Shown one piece after another: positions 11,779 through 23,705 of a DNA stretch of 64,000 bases. The position numbers were made by a program, and so were the translations under genes. A model generated the notes under the pieces. The model was not told where the DNA came from, did no database searches, and worked only from the letters and a program-made list of their open reading frames with translations. Location of the stretch: the NCBI GenBank assembly GCA_039111635.1, contig JBCAQO010000008.1, positions 1,674,001 through 1,738,000 of the forward strand, written 5' to 3'. Within the stretch, counting starts at the first letter, position 1; each line of letters opens with the position of its first letter. This stretch comes from Heterobasidion occidentale. Its lineage: Eukaryota > Basidiomycota > Agaricomycetes > Russulales > Bondarzewiaceae.

Positions 11779-14700
11779 TTTGTGGGGTATGTAGGTAGAA
11801 GTCCGGATTTAGAGCGGAGATCCGCGGCCGTGCGTGGGCGCCAGTCAGGTCTTCCGGTGTCGGTCGGTCACTCGGTCGGTCGCCCGTTTGGCAGGCCGGG
11901 TCACGTTCAGCGTTGCGCGCCGATCGACGGAGTTTTTGTACATCTATGCGTGTCGTCTGTCTGTATCTTTTTTCTTTTCTTTTTTTGTTCACGCCGTCTC
12001 TCTCTCTCTCTCGTGTTTATCTCGTTTCTCTTGTTTATGTGTCGCTCGCTCGCTGCTTTATCCTACTCGCTGCTACATGCTTCCTCGCGCTTATTTACAT
12101 CTGTACTCCACATTCGCCATCTCGACATTCCTCCTTTCTCTCGCTCTCTCGACACGCACTCATGCTCATGTCCATGCGCGCTACGTACATACGTGTAAAC
12201 CACGTCGTTATACAAACACAAACCAACGCATACAGTCGTCTCATCAGCGCCCCAAGAAGCTCGATCGAGGGTGCCTCTGGCAGTGAGCGTCGCGCTTGAT
12301 CCCGGCCGGAACAGGAACCCTTCCAGTGCTGGCTGGTGGCGGAGCACTATACTTATGCGGCTTGACGCTCGCCATGCATGTGCTCTCAGACGTGTCGTCC
12401 GCGCCGTCGGCGTCATCGTCAGTCCGGGCGCGCTGGCGCGCTGGTACCACGAAAGAACAAGGAAGGCGGTCGACGCGTTCGTTTCAGTACTTGTAGTACA
12501 GCGAAGTTGCCGAGACTGCCCCCCCTCCTCCTCCCCTCCGGGCCCGGAGCCCAGAGAAGTTACCGAGACTGCCCCCCCCCCTCCTCCCCTCCGGGCCCGG
12601 AGCCCAGAGCCCGGAGGTGGCGAGCAAACGGTGCACTGCGTAAGAATCAACGGCCCCTCAAGTCTTTCCAGATCCACCTCCGACCCAGCCATCACGTCTC
12701 ACGCGTCGAGCCGTCCCGACCAGCGACCCACACAGCCGTACGGAGTTGCCAACCAGCTCGCGGCAGGTAAGAGGAGGGAAAGCACACGTGCTCTGCCCTA
12801 GGCCTGGGAGTCGCTGCGTGAGACCGACACCGATCAGCCGTCGACGCGGGGAGACACAAAATAGGAGGGCCGCACCGGGGTCGTAGCAAGCGCCTCACAA
12901 AACAAACACGACAGCGCAACCGCACACCGTGCCAAGTGTCTCCGCGCCGAAGAGCGGGTCAAGTCTCGTGCGCGCATACGCGTACGAGGAAACGTCGCCC
13001 CAAGGACGAGGGGGTGGAAAAAATTCGGTGCGGCGGCACGTCGAGACCGCCGGCGTCGAGCGTTAGCACGGCTTACCCGCGCGCACCTGAGAAACGCACG
13101 CCCATTCGCTGACGGAGCCCGTCCCGCGCATGTGCATGGGCCGCCTTACGTCCCCGGGCGTACATACGAGATGACGATGGACGAGAAACCGAGACCGTGG
13201 CTGCGTGCCCGCCTGCTGCCGGTGCCCACCCAGAGCGTTTTGTCAGCGAAAGCACGGCTGACGCCTGGGACACACCGCAGCGCGTTTTGTGCAGCGAGAC
13301 GGGCTGGACGGCCTGCGGACGGCACAGCGGGCGGAGAAAGGAACTTGGTGAGCGAGAAGTCCAAGAGCAGAAGGAGATAGAAAATTCACGCTTTCTTGCC
13401 CTCGTCTTTGTCTCCTGGCGGCGGGTTCAGGAAGAAGAAGAAAAACATCAACATGGACTCCGAGACAATGAACAAGGAACTCACACCCTATCCTTCCAAC
13501 CTCAGCGCGATAACCTGTCGGCGAGCACCGAGCAATATATTGACCAAGGAATGTTAATCTTGATTGCTATAGCCATCTTGACGGTCTGGAGCAGGGATGC
13601 GCGACAGGTTTGATAGGGAGACGTCATCATCGATGGCTTGAGGAGAGAGTACAAATGAACATACCCTAGATAGCTGAGCCGTGCTAGGGTGAGGCATTAC
13701 CATCGTTCTTTATCTTTAAATCATGTTGTCTAGTCTTTCATGAGAGTTGATATATTGCCTGGACACTGTCAGCGAGGTGAGAGTGTGTGGAATACATACG
13801 CCACAGGTGAGCCACACGGGTCAGATGAGGGGCGATAGCCTCACTTCAACGATGCAGCCATGTGGTCAGACTGAAGAGTGTAAGGCAAGTAGAAGAGGCG
13901 CAGACTTACCAGGATGTTTGCGTGGACGATGGTGACGGTCGAGAGGCAAGAGGCGATATGGTCCAAACCGCTGTGAGGGGACACCTTATATACCGCAGAG
14001 CATTAGCGCGGCTAGAAATCCGCACTCAGACTCCGTATATCAACATGTGACGGAAACGCATGGCAAAACAAGGACACAAATACAGGGACCCACAACTGAT
14101 ACGGTCCGATCAAGATAGGGCGTCGACTAGTCGCGTCTTTTGCCATCTAGCTATCGGCCACGAGGAGGCAAGTCCGCCTATTGTTTTTTGATATTCCGCG
14201 GTTCTTTTGTGGAGCGGAGATGTACACGTGGACTGTTCCTTCCTATTAGATGCTCTGACTACGTCGTAGGCGGGGCGGAGGCGCGCCGCCATGGCGCAGT
14301 GAACGCAAGACACGACCCAGCAGCGGAATCTGGTGTCGGGGAGCCCTCCATTCAAGGCTCACTACCGAGAAGGTAGAGACGATACGCGATTTTGGCTGAA
14401 TACTCATAAGAAAAATCGAATGCATACATGAACGAGGTGAACGAACGAAGAGAACTCGCTGCGAATTGCCACTGAGGTTGAATTACCAAACACGCACGTG
14501 CTTTGAATGATCACTCCGACCTTCACGGCTACCAAATCGGAGTTTGCCAAATACTCATTGCCGGCTTTTTCTCAAACAGGCCACATAATCAGCCTCGGTG
14601 ATCCGTAGGCTAGCAGCAACACTCATGATCTCCCTTTCAAGTATATGGATAGGCACAGCTTACAGGTGTATGGGTAGACATCTGACCTCGCTGACGCACA

Positions 14701-16419
14701 GAGTATAATACGCGTGCGAGATCGACCAGCCGTTGATCTGTAGGAGTAGTCGAGACTCGACGCACTCTCGACGCTCCTGAGTAGGTTATCTGTGTTTCTT
14801 CCTATCTATCGTTGCAACAACACTCTCACTCACAGTTCCACAATTCATTATATTTGCTCTAGTGCTCTACACTTCTGAACTTGGTTCTCCTTCGCGAGAA
14901 CAAGTCCGTGCTCACTGCACATATACCGACCATTCCGCTAGACCAAGATATGTCGGTAATGAACGCCTAAGCGCTAAAACAAGGTTGCTTGGGTACAGCC
15001 TCACAATGATTGATATTTGACACTGAAATTGATTCTAGGGTGGCTGTGTAGACTTCTATAGAACCATAGTATGCTCACTCGTTCGATCTCGCCGAAGGTT
15101 GGACGTTCACGGTTTCAGCGAGGTGCTGCAGTTTGGACATTAGAGACGCCTGGGCACATACAACAAATGTCGTGCGGCGCTTTCCTCTTCCACTCCAATC
15201 CTTTTTACAAATCTTTTTACAAATCTGCCAACGTATGATCATACGAAACAGGTGATGGTCGTCTCGTCGTTTTTAAATGCGGCTTCACCGCTTCATCGTG
15301 AGCTATGATTTATCTCTCCAGGTGAAGTATCTTTCAGTGTGTTGCGTCTGGCACGCGGCTTGAAGTTGACTTGAGTTGTAGAAAACGGGCCTCTCACTCC
15401 CGTGCACAGTTATAGGTGGATGTGCTACTGATGACTGTAGGGTTTGGTCTTTCGGTGACGAGTATTGGAAGAGCCCCCTTGAGACACACGCACACTGACT
15501 AGAGCTATCTCAAACGTTCAGGACCGCCCATCCATCGCTCCTGTCGGGTCATGTCCGGATGCCTCACGCCTTCCGATGCCTAATCTTGCCTAATAGCCCT
15601 AGATCCTTGTTTTCCGTTTATAACAGGTACCCGCGGGCGTTTGTGGCCGCTGGGCCCGAACGACTGGAATCCGCTCATTTTCCAGGCAATCCCCCGCGAT
15701 GCTGTTGCTATCGCTACCAATGACGATCAGATGTCATCATCCTTCGAATGCGGTTCGAGATGTAAAATAACTACGCCTCCCTGTAGGTACCATCTCAAGC
15801 ACCAACTCAACAAGTCGGCGGCAAGTAGCAAGCTTAATCCAAACGACAAGGTAAGTATCCAGTAATCAGTAATCAGCAATGATAGTTTGATGATATTCAC
15901 TTGCATCCCGGGGATATACTGGGTTCGAGGATACTGCTTTTCGAAGGTCCCATACGAGTCTTCTCGGTAGGAACCAATCCATCAATCCCTTAGTGCCATG
16001 GAATAAGCTCCATCTCAGATTACCTGCTGTTCTCCACTCATCAGAGTTCTCGATAGCTGTTGGGCTGACTGATCTCTTTCAATGATTGATCTAGACTTGC
16101 ATGGCCGCAGTCTTATGTATATAAGTTCTACAAATGCTTGTAGGTCCGATCATCAACACTTGCTGGTGTCGGCCTCGAGTCTTCGTTTCCTGGAATCAAT
16201 TTCTACAGCTCGAATCACGGACATGGTACGTGTATGAGCATCCTTTCTCTCTCTAGCTGTAGCTATCTGAGTCGTATGCCGGGCGTCGTTTCGACTGGCG
16301 TCATTTGTAGAAACATAGCTGTATCTTTGAAGCTTGTGGTATAAGAGACCCAGCCATGTTCCCTGGGTCTCAGCATCAACTTTTCCTACTCTCTACCTCC
16401 GCAGTACATTGGTTCAATC
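11779..16419. other. Gene-poor interval of about 4.6 kb
   Basis: I find no reading frame with domain-like content or a consistent exon chain. The left part (11.8-13.4 kb) is GC-rich with CT-rich tracts just after the phosphatase gene and a 53-bp tandem duplication (12503-12608). The right part (13.6-16.4 kb) is closer to 50% GC with scattered splice-like sites. An exon-like stretch at about 15780-15850 ends in a good donor (gtaagtat), and another at 16150-16218 precedes gtacgt; these could be untranslated or upstream exons of the gene starting at 16420, but I cannot link them. Confidence 0.4.
12503..12608. repeat. 53-bp tandem duplication
   Basis: Two head-to-tail 53-bp units, 12503-12555 and 12556-12608, differ at only a few positions (gttgcc versus gttacc, and in the lengths of the C and CCT runs). 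Each contains the palindromic-looking core ccgggcccgg. The duplication lies in non-coding sequence. Confidence 0.85.
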
Positions 16420-17243
16420 ATGGATTCGACAGTAAGTTCATTGTTGGTCTATTTTCGACGTGATTCCCAACGTCTGGAGATTTAGTCGACCGAGCCAGAC
16501 ATTTTCTCCGACGGATTCCTCGCGAAGACCTTTAGAGCGAAGGCACCAGACCTCATCCACCTGTTCACTTCAGACGATGAGGATTATGCGGATTATCGTT
16601 GGAATATTCACTATGAAGGAAGAGTCATCGCACAGAACCTCTTCGTCCCATTTGCTGGTACAGCGCGAGAGAAGACCGAGCGCGAGAAAAACAGACCCTT
16701 ACTCGCCCGCGCTTCTTGATCAACAAGGAAGGGGTGTTGGCATCCCCCTCGCTGACATCGTCGGCGGGGACCTATCCGCTTTGCAAGGATACGATGCCCC
16801 GATGGGCGACAGATACTCAGTCAAGTTAGACATTTGGGTAAGTCTCGTCCTCATCAGCACTTAGAATCGACGGTGGTGCGATGCTACTCCCCGTGCACAG
16901 CTCGGGGGATACCGCAGATGGGAAAAACAGATACAGACGAGGGATGACACGGCTGCTCGTAAGCCTATCACCTTCGAGAAGCTTGTAACGCACGTCGCAA
17001 ATCGTGTGAAGGACTATCTCGAGGTAGGTGCTCCTTCGCAATACTGTTAGTCGCAACGAGTCTGACCAACGCCAGAGCGGTGAACGAGACCCGACGAGGC
17101 CGATGGACCTGGAATGGACCATCAAAGGAATGAATCAGACAGTGGAGGAATCCCACGAGATATCCATCGAAAACCTCGCTCTCATTGGGGTGACATTCGT
17201 CTCTCAGGGGGCCATCATGCCGATTTTGCAGCGCATGTCCTAG
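16420..17243 (+). CDS. Uncharacterised basidiomycete protein, W-x-GY family (copy 2)
   Basis: The function is unknown. My exon model is 16420-16431, 16486-16657, 16695-16837, 16901-17023 and 17076-17243, giving 205 residues ending GAIMPILQRMS. Conserved pieces are GRGVGIPLADIVGG, then a 123-nt exon encoding GGYRRWEKQIQTRDDT and RKPITFEKLV, then LIGVTFVSQGAIMPIL. The 123-nt exon has exactly the length and phase-0 flanks of its counterpart in the gene at 22-1365, so the two are paralogues. The first exon is only 12 nt and the intron at 16658-16694 is only 37 nt; without that intron the frame hits a stop at 16715. The alternative is a damaged gene. It converges on the F-box-like gene 158 bp downstream. 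Confidence 0.68.
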
Positions 17244-17401
17244 TGTGGTCTATCGCAGGCTCGCACTGCTCTCGAATTCTTGATCGCAACCTTATTTTCA
17301 TTGCTGTACCATTTGTAATACATGATGTTTTGACAAGCCAAAGTTCGAGAATACACGGTGAAACAAGCTACAAACCCAGAATGTCGAAGCCCAAGAGAAC
17401 A

Positions 17402-18370
17402 CTACAGGTGTATTTGAGTCATAGGATGGTGAGACTGGTCGTCGGCGAGGATATCCGAAGAAGCGAGAGGCAGGACCCAGCTTGAACTGTCGTCAATCCA
17501 GCGCCCGCCCAGAAGTAGCGACGGCTCGCGCGTCGCAAGGCCTTCTAGAAAGGTGGGATACGACGGTGCCGTGGCGGGAGGCTCGACAAGCAAGGTGCCC
17601 CCGCCGGCGGTGTAGTATAGTTGTGTATCTTCAAACGGGCCGCCGTGGAAAGGAGAGACCAAGGCGACCAGGCTTTCAAACGTAGCCCGCGGATAGACAG
17701 AGTAGGCTGTGTCGTGTGTGATGAAGTTCATGACAGACGCTGAACGAAGGATATTGAGCTCGACTAAGCAGGAACTCAGGAAAAGGACGGGCGTACTGCA
17801 CCGCGAACAAAGGACAACCTCGACTGGGGACCTGAGCGCAGCGACGAGCCGAATCTCCACGCATTTGTTCGATCCCGGACGGGCCGCTGAGTTCACGAAG
17901 GTATAGGCACCAGCAATGCCGCCCACCCATTGTCCGCAGGACTCCATTTGTTCGTATCTATCTCCTATTTCATCAATCGCGAGCTCGAACGCACCCGGGT
18001 GGCCCCGATCAGGCTGAAAGACATAGCCAGAGTCTTGGATCCAGTCGCCGACGTCCTTCAAGTGGTCCCTTGGAACACAGATCTGCAGCACGAGATTCGG
18101 ATCCCAACGTGAGCGAGCCAAGAAGTCGACTGCGGCAGCGCCAGAGATCACGGTATCGGTCCGCGCTTGAAGAGAACGAAAGGCGTCGGGACGATCGAAA
18201 TAGTGCGAGAGAAGGCGGTCGACATTGAAAGTGCGCTGGAGATAAGACTGAAGCGCATCGTGGCTGATGCGACATATACGAGAGAGGCGAAACAGAGTGA
18301 CGGTGGAACAATAGTCAAAGATTGTGTCGCAGATGGCCGGCTTGCCGAAGATGAGATGAATGAGAGTCAT
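17402..18370 (-). CDS. F-box-like basidiomycete protein
   Basis: This single-exon reading frame of 322 residues starts at the first in-frame ATG (18368-18370, MTLIHLIFGKPAICDTIF). Its N-terminus, DYCSTVTLFRLSRICR, resembles the first helices of an F-box, and FRSLQARTDTVISGAAAVDF followed by CVPRDHLKDVGDWIQDSGY matches an Agaricomycete family I remember as F-box-like proteins of unknown function. If the N-terminus is a working F-box the protein would recruit substrates to an SCF ubiquitin ligase; that is inference. Later segments include HDTAYSVYPRATFESLVALV and a C-terminal WVLPLASSD. Such families are often large and rapidly evolving in mushrooms, which fits its place beside another accessory gene. 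The upstream codons in the same frame lack an ATG, so a 5' exon cannot be excluded. Confidence 0.72.
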   Translation of the reverse strand: MTLIHLIFGKPAICDTIFDYCSTVTLFRLSRICRISHDALQSYLQRTFNVDRLLSHYFDRPDAFRSLQARTDTVISGAAAVDFLARSRWDPNLVLQICVPRDHLKDVGDWIQDSGYVFQPDRGHPGAFELAIDEIGDRYEQMESCGQWVGGIAGAYTFVNSAARPGSNKCVEIRLVAALRSPVEVVLCSRCSTPVLFLSSCLVELNILRSASVMNFITHDTAYSVYPRATFESLVALVSPFHGGPFEDTQLYYTAGGGTLLVEPPATAPSYPTFLEGLATREPSLLLGGRWIDDSSSWVLPLASSDILADDQSHHPMTQIHL

Positions 18371-18685
18371 GATTGCGGCGTGGAGCAGATCCGAGTGGTC
18401 GCCGCCAACTTCATCAAGTTTGTCGCGCTCGGTCAAAACTCCCACGGCCTCTTCGACATGTAAAGTATCCTCTCAAAATCTGTCTTCATTTCCTGTCGCC
18501 TTCACCCCCTCTCACGACCACACAGACAAAGGACTCATTGGCTGTATCCAACCGAAGATTCATGGGGCTCTGGTGGTGACTGCCCGGCCCCCCAGCCTCT
18601 GCATTCGCAGCTGTCCTCGCTACATCTTCCACCACTTGAGTTTGAACCCACAAGTCTTAGATCTTTACTTCGGTACGCTGCTGTT
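18371..18685. other. Short intergenic region
   Basis: About 315 bp upstream of the F-box-like gene. It contains no recognisable element beyond pyrimidine-rich stretches at 18480-18525. Confidence 0.4.
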
Positions 18686-19228
18686 GTGGCACTAGCCCAC
18701 CTCGAACAAATCACCGAACACATCGAAAGCGAATTCTTACGCCTAGGCAATGATGGCGGCGGCGGGCAGGACAGAGAAGGTGCGGGAACTGGCGAAGGTC
18801 ACGGCCATCAGCCAGACCAAGGAGCTGGTGCTGGAACGGCAGGCGCACTTGCGGGGGACGACGACATGCCCTATGTCGTCGACTCATACCGACAAGACCG
18901 CTACATTGTCATAAACGTGATGAGCAACGGCACCACTTTCCTCGACGATGACGAGGATCCCACTTGGAGGCCACCGGACGACGATCCTCGACAACTGGGA
19001 TGGCGATCCCGAGTGCAGGTGGATACACGAGGTCTATGGGCCGTCGCGGCGATTGCGGGAGACAGAGGAGTCGGCCCGGCGGGTCGAGCGGTGGCTGCGG
19101 TCGGGCCACGGCTCGCCTGGAGCATCTTCGCGAACCGTCTTGAGTTAGCAGCCACGCATAGTGTCTTTATTCCATGGTATTCATTTATATATATGCATGT
19201 CTCGATCTCGGGGCAGCCTGAGATTTGA
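18686..19228 (+). CDS. Doubtful ORF, hypothetical
   Basis: An open frame of 180 codons has a helical start (LEQITEHIESEFLRLG), a Gly/Ala-rich middle and an acidic stretch (DDDEDPTWRPPDDDP). Two other frames in the same interval also look protein-like: one at 18756-18920 (VRELAKVTAISQTKELV) and one at 18948-19148 (ECRWIHEVYGPSRRLRE). This suggests either a small multi-exon gene whose joins I could not resolve or a decayed gene. No domain is recognised. Confidence 0.25.
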   Translation: MALAHLEQITEHIESEFLRLGNDGGGGQDREGAGTGEGHGHQPDQGAGAGTAGALAGDDDMPYVVDSYRQDRYIVINVMSNGTTFLDDDEDPTWRPPDDDPRQLGWRSRVQVDTRGLWAVAAIAGDRGVGPAGRAVAAVGPRLAWSIFANRLELAATHSVFIPWYSFIYMHVSISGQPEI

Positions 19229-19454
19229 GTGTCCGTGTCCGCTTCCACTCGTCCCATTCGCGTTGCCCCACGATGCGGCCCGAGGTCGCATTCCATATCG
19301 AGTTTGATTCTCCATGAATAATGGACGCCGTAATCATCAATCAGCGATAATCGATCCTAGATCCAAGTAAATACCAACTATTCAGCCAGACATCACGTCG
19401 CATGGGTAATATATCGTCCAAACAAACCATCGAGCATATAGCGCCGCACATAGA

Positions 19455-22400
19455 TCACACCAACCTCAAAGATCCACTGACGACCGACGCCTCAGTCACG
19501 ATATTATCCTCCGCGTCGCTCTCCATCGTCCGCCTCGACAGCGCCCTTCCCACCGGCCCCGACAAGGCTCCGCCGCCGCTCCTCCACGAGCCCGGACGGC
19601 GGCCGGCGCCCTTAAACCCGCCCGCCGACGCAGGCGGCGACGTCGCGCGCGGGGACGCGGGCGCGCCCGCGCGGCCCTGCAGCGAGTGGCGGTTCAGGTT
19701 CGCGACCATGTTGCTCACGCTGCCGCTCCCGCCGGGCGTGCGCGGCGGGCGCGAGCTGCGCGGCCCGCGGAGGCGCGACGCCTCGCCCGAGACGGTGCGC
19801 GCGAGCGAGCTGCGGCCCGCGCTGAGCGGCTGGTCCTCGTTCACGGACGGCGACGGGCTGCGCGAGCCCTTGCCCGAGAGCGGGCTGACGAGCGCGGGCG
19901 AGATGGGCGAGCGCATGCGCGCGGAGGCTGCAGAGGAGGCGGGGCTGCCGGCGCGCGGGGACGGGGCGTAGCCTGGGGACGCGGGCTGCGCTGCGACGAC
20001 GACGGTCGCCGCGGACGGCGTCTTTTCATCAGACTCGGGGGGCGGCTCGGCGAAGGATGGGCGCGGGGGCGGCGACGCGTCGTCGAGCGCGGGCTCTTTG
20101 AACGCGGTGGGGCGAGGCGGGAGGTCGTCGAGCTCGGGGGGCGGCTCTTTGAAGGACGGGCGCGGGGGCGGGGCCTCGGGCTCGGGAGAGGGCTCCTTGA
20201 ACGACGGGCGCGGGGGCGGGGCGTCGTCGTCCGCGGCGGGGGGCGCAGGCGCAGGTTCGGGTGTGGGCTCGGGTTCGGGCGCGGGTTCGGGCGCGGGCTC
20301 AGGCTCAAGAGGAGCGGGAGGCTGCGCGGGAGACGCGACGGCCTCGACGGCTTCTGCGATCGGGCTCGGCGTCGCGCCCTGCGCGACCCATTCCGGCTGG
20401 CGCTCGCCGGCAAACACCGGCGTCGGCGCCGAGATCTGCGACACGGGCGCGGGCACGGCGGCCGGCACGGGGGGCACGGGCGGGGGGACGTTGCCGCTGG
20501 CGCGCTGCGCGGCGAGCCAGTCGCGCGCGTCGGTGCCGACGGAGAGCCGGCTTCTGCTTATGCGCATGTCGACGGGCGCGGTGCGTTTGCGGAGCGGGAC
20601 CTTGCGCTCCGATTCGCGCTTCTTCTTGGCGAGCGTCGGCGGGAGGACCGCCGCGTAGTGCGTGACCAGGTCGACGAAGAACACTGGAAAGCGGTGGGGT
20701 CAGCAGCCCGCCGCGGTCTCAGAATCGGGAGGGGAGGAGGGAACGCGGTGACTTACGGGCGGGGTGCCGGTCCTGGATGGAGATCTCCGTTTCGACCTTA
20801 GGCCGGACAACGGCTGTGCGGGGCTACGTTCAGCGCGAACCCCACGAGATGACGACACGAATAAAATTGCGACGACCCACCTCTACCTATCGAAAGCGCG
20901 AGCTTCGTAATGTACACCTCGTCGCTCTCCGCCGCCTCTGCGGTGGCGTCGATGAGTCTGCCCGGCAATCCCCCGTCAGCCATCAGCGTCCCGCGCGCGG
21001 ACCCCACGAAAAGACTCACGAGCGGAGGTGCCCGACGATGGCGTCGAGCACGGACAGATGCACCCTCGGCCACCGCTGCAGCGCGGTCTGCAGCGCCTCG
21101 ATGCGCTGCTGCTCCGCCTCAGGATCCTGCTCGCCCTGCGCCGACGCGCCCACTGTCGCACCACGCCACGCCGCGTCCGTCAGCCCCTGCCCAACGCGCT
21201 CAACTGTAGACGGGGCACACACGCACCAGAAGGGTATATCCGCCGCACGTCGTCCCAGCCCTCCCAGAGCGCGAGCGGCGGGTCGAGCTCGAGCATCCAC
21301 AGCTTCACCGTGCTCGCGAGCACCGGCGCGTCGTACTTGTCCATGATCTCGAGCGGAATCGCCTGCTCGGGTTGCACCGCGTTCAGGCTCTCGCGCAGGT
21401 GGTGCACCGCGGGCAGCGGCACCTCGTATATCCACGCCTTGCGCTTCTCTGCGCACCAGCCGCTTCCGCCTCAGCACGCGTTCCGCAAACGAATGAGCCC
21501 ACACGAGAAGCACTCACCGTCGTCGCTCGGCAGGCGCGCGTACGCCGCCGCGAGGCCCGCGAGCAGCGCGGGCACCACGGGCGGCAGCGCGTCCTTGCGC
21601 TCCTCCCCGGCGCGCAGCGCCGCCCAGCCGCCCTCGGCCCACTTGCGCAGGTCGACGCCAAACAGCACGTCCGCGTCGTCGTGCGCGACGCTCTCGTACA
21701 CCGGCGCGCGCGGGCGGAACGGGCCCGTGCGATAGCGCTCGATGAGCGCGTGCAGGTCCGCGTCGGGCAAAAACGCCGCGATGCGCGCGCGCGAGCGCTC
21801 CAGCGCCGGCTCGAGCGCGCGCGGCAGGTTCGCGAGCGTGCCCTGGAACTGCAGCAGCACCGTCTTGACCGCGCGCAGCCGCTCCGCCTCCCACGCCTGC
21901 AGCGTCTTGAGCGCGTCCTCGATGCGCTCCTCGAGCGCGAGCCGCTGCCGGTCGAGCTTGCGCACGGCCACGCGGTACGCGCGGTCCGCCGCGTCCGCGT
22001 CCGCGCGCGCGCGCACGTGCGGGGGCTCCGCGCCGCCGCCGGCGGTGGTGTTGAGCGCCTTGGAGACGACGCTGAAGAGGTTGTTGGAGCGCTTCACGAG
22101 GTTGTCCGCGAGCTTCGCCGTCGTCGGCGACGGCGCAACGTCGCCCGCGGCGGTGGCGGCAGCGTTGGCGGTGGCGGCGGCACCGTACTTCCCGAGCTCG
22201 AACGCCTTGGGCCTGAACTGGTAAAACGCGTCGTCGGACGCCTCGAACATGTTGCCAAACTCGCCGATGCGGCGCAGGAGGCCCTCGCGCTCGGTGAGGT
22301 CGCGCGCGGCGTCCTCCGCGCGGTCGAGGCTGTCCCCGAGGCCCTGCACGTTGTGGACGAGCCACGTGACGAGCTCCTCGCCCGTGAAGCAGTCCTGGTA

Positions 22401-23705
22401 CTCGCCGAGGATGGGGAAGCGCACGGGGCGGAGCGGGAGCTCTGCGGCGGCGCGGGCGAGGAGGTCGGAGATGGCGGAGGGTGGGAGGGAAAGGCCGGCG
22501 AGGAGGAGCGGGGAGGGGGGCATCGGGGGCATCGGGGACGCGGGGGGCTGGGGGATGAGGAGCTTCGCGGGCGGGAGCGGCGGGGACAGCGGCGGGGGCG
22601 ACGTGCTGATGTCGAGGATGGCATCGGGATCGAGCGCACGGCCCTTGCCCTTGTCGGGCTTGGGCGGGGCCGGGGGCGGGACATCGTCCAGGCTCGGGCG
22701 AGGCGGTCGCGTTGGCGGTCTTGCGCTGGATGTCCTTGAGGCGCTGGGCGATGCGCTCGGAGATGCTGGCGCCGCGCTGGGGGTTAAGACGCGGACTGGC
22801 GGACGCGCGGGCGTCACGGGGGGCGAGGCGCGGCGAGGTGGTGTACTTGTCGCTCAGTTCGCTGCCCGGGGCGAACTTGGCGCTGCCGGTCGATCATCAG
22901 TGATTTTCGGGGGGTCAAGAGAGATCGGGTGCGCCGCTTACTCGTCTTCGGCCTCGTCCGCCTTGCGGACTTTGGCGAGGTACTGGTGTTTCAGCTTTGA
23001 GACCTGGCGACAAGAACTTGGCGCGTGAGAAGGGCGGGGAGGGGAGACCGATCGCTGCGCACCTCGCCCTGGGCGTGCTCGTAGGAGCGCAGGTAGCCGT
23101 CGAGGAGGGTGGCTTTGCTTTGGTGAAGGCGATCCTGGGGAGGGGTGTGTCAGGACGACGGGCGGGGACGAGTGCGGGTGCGGGGGTGCGCACCTGGTAG
23201 GCCGTGGCCCACTCGTGGAAGGGATCGAGGACGAGGGTGTTGAGCTCGTGGGCGATGGACTTGTGTACCTCGCCCTGCTTTACGGATTCTGCCTGGAGGC
23301 CGCGGAAGGCCATGAGGAGGGTCGCGCCGTCGTCTGCGGTGAAGCCCTTGCCTGCGCGCAGGACAAGTTGGTTTTAGGAGGGCGAGGAGGGTCGCTGCTG
23401 GTAACGTACCTTCTGGGAGAGAATGCATGAGGGCGGAGGCGAGGTTGGCTTCTGCATCTGCGCGAGCCTAGGAAACGAGCGTTGGGTGAGCGAAGACGGG
23501 CGGGGGCGGGGGACGCACCCTTATGAAAGCGACGATTTCAGCATTCTCAGCGGAGCCCTGTGTGTTACGCGGTGAGTGGAGTGAGTGGAGGCAACGTGGC
23601 ACGGCGAACCTGTTCTAGTTTTTTGTAGAGGACGTCGAGGCCCTTCCTGTAGTCCTGAGACCAGAACGAGTTTGAGAAGGACAGCGGCAGGGAAAGGACC
23701 GCCAT
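19455..23705 (-). CDS. F-BAR, DEP and RhoGAP domain protein (Rgd2/Rga8-like)
   Basis: Rho-family GTPase-activating protein that binds curved membrane and would switch off Cdc42/Rho signalling during polarised growth. It starts MAVLSLPLSFSNSFWSQDY (ATG 23703-23705), the FCH half of an F-BAR, continuing AEIVAFIKARADAEANLA and VHKSIAHELNTLVLDPF. A Pro/Ser-rich insert follows, then a DEP domain (QDCFTGEELVTWLVHN, GLLRRIGEFGNMFEASDDAF), then the second coiled half of the F-BAR (RAYRVAVRKLDRQRLALEER), then RhoGAP sequence (WIYEVPLPAVHHLRESLN, KYDAPVLASTVKLWMLELDP, FFVDLVTHYAAVLPPTL). DEP embedded in the F-BAR is the Rgd2 arrangement. The last ~330 residues are low-complexity Pro/Ser/Glu sequence with PEPAPEP repeats, ending LRLV. 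About ten introns. I did not confirm a classical arginine finger. Confidence 0.88.

Noticed and set aside
19686..20801. 371-codon plus-strand ORF and neighbours (also 21372-22739 plus, 455 codons)
   Set aside because: They are antisense shadows of the GC-rich RhoGAP gene; composition is Arg/Gly/Ala-rich with no domain, while the minus strand encodes clear F-BAR, DEP and RhoGAP motifs.
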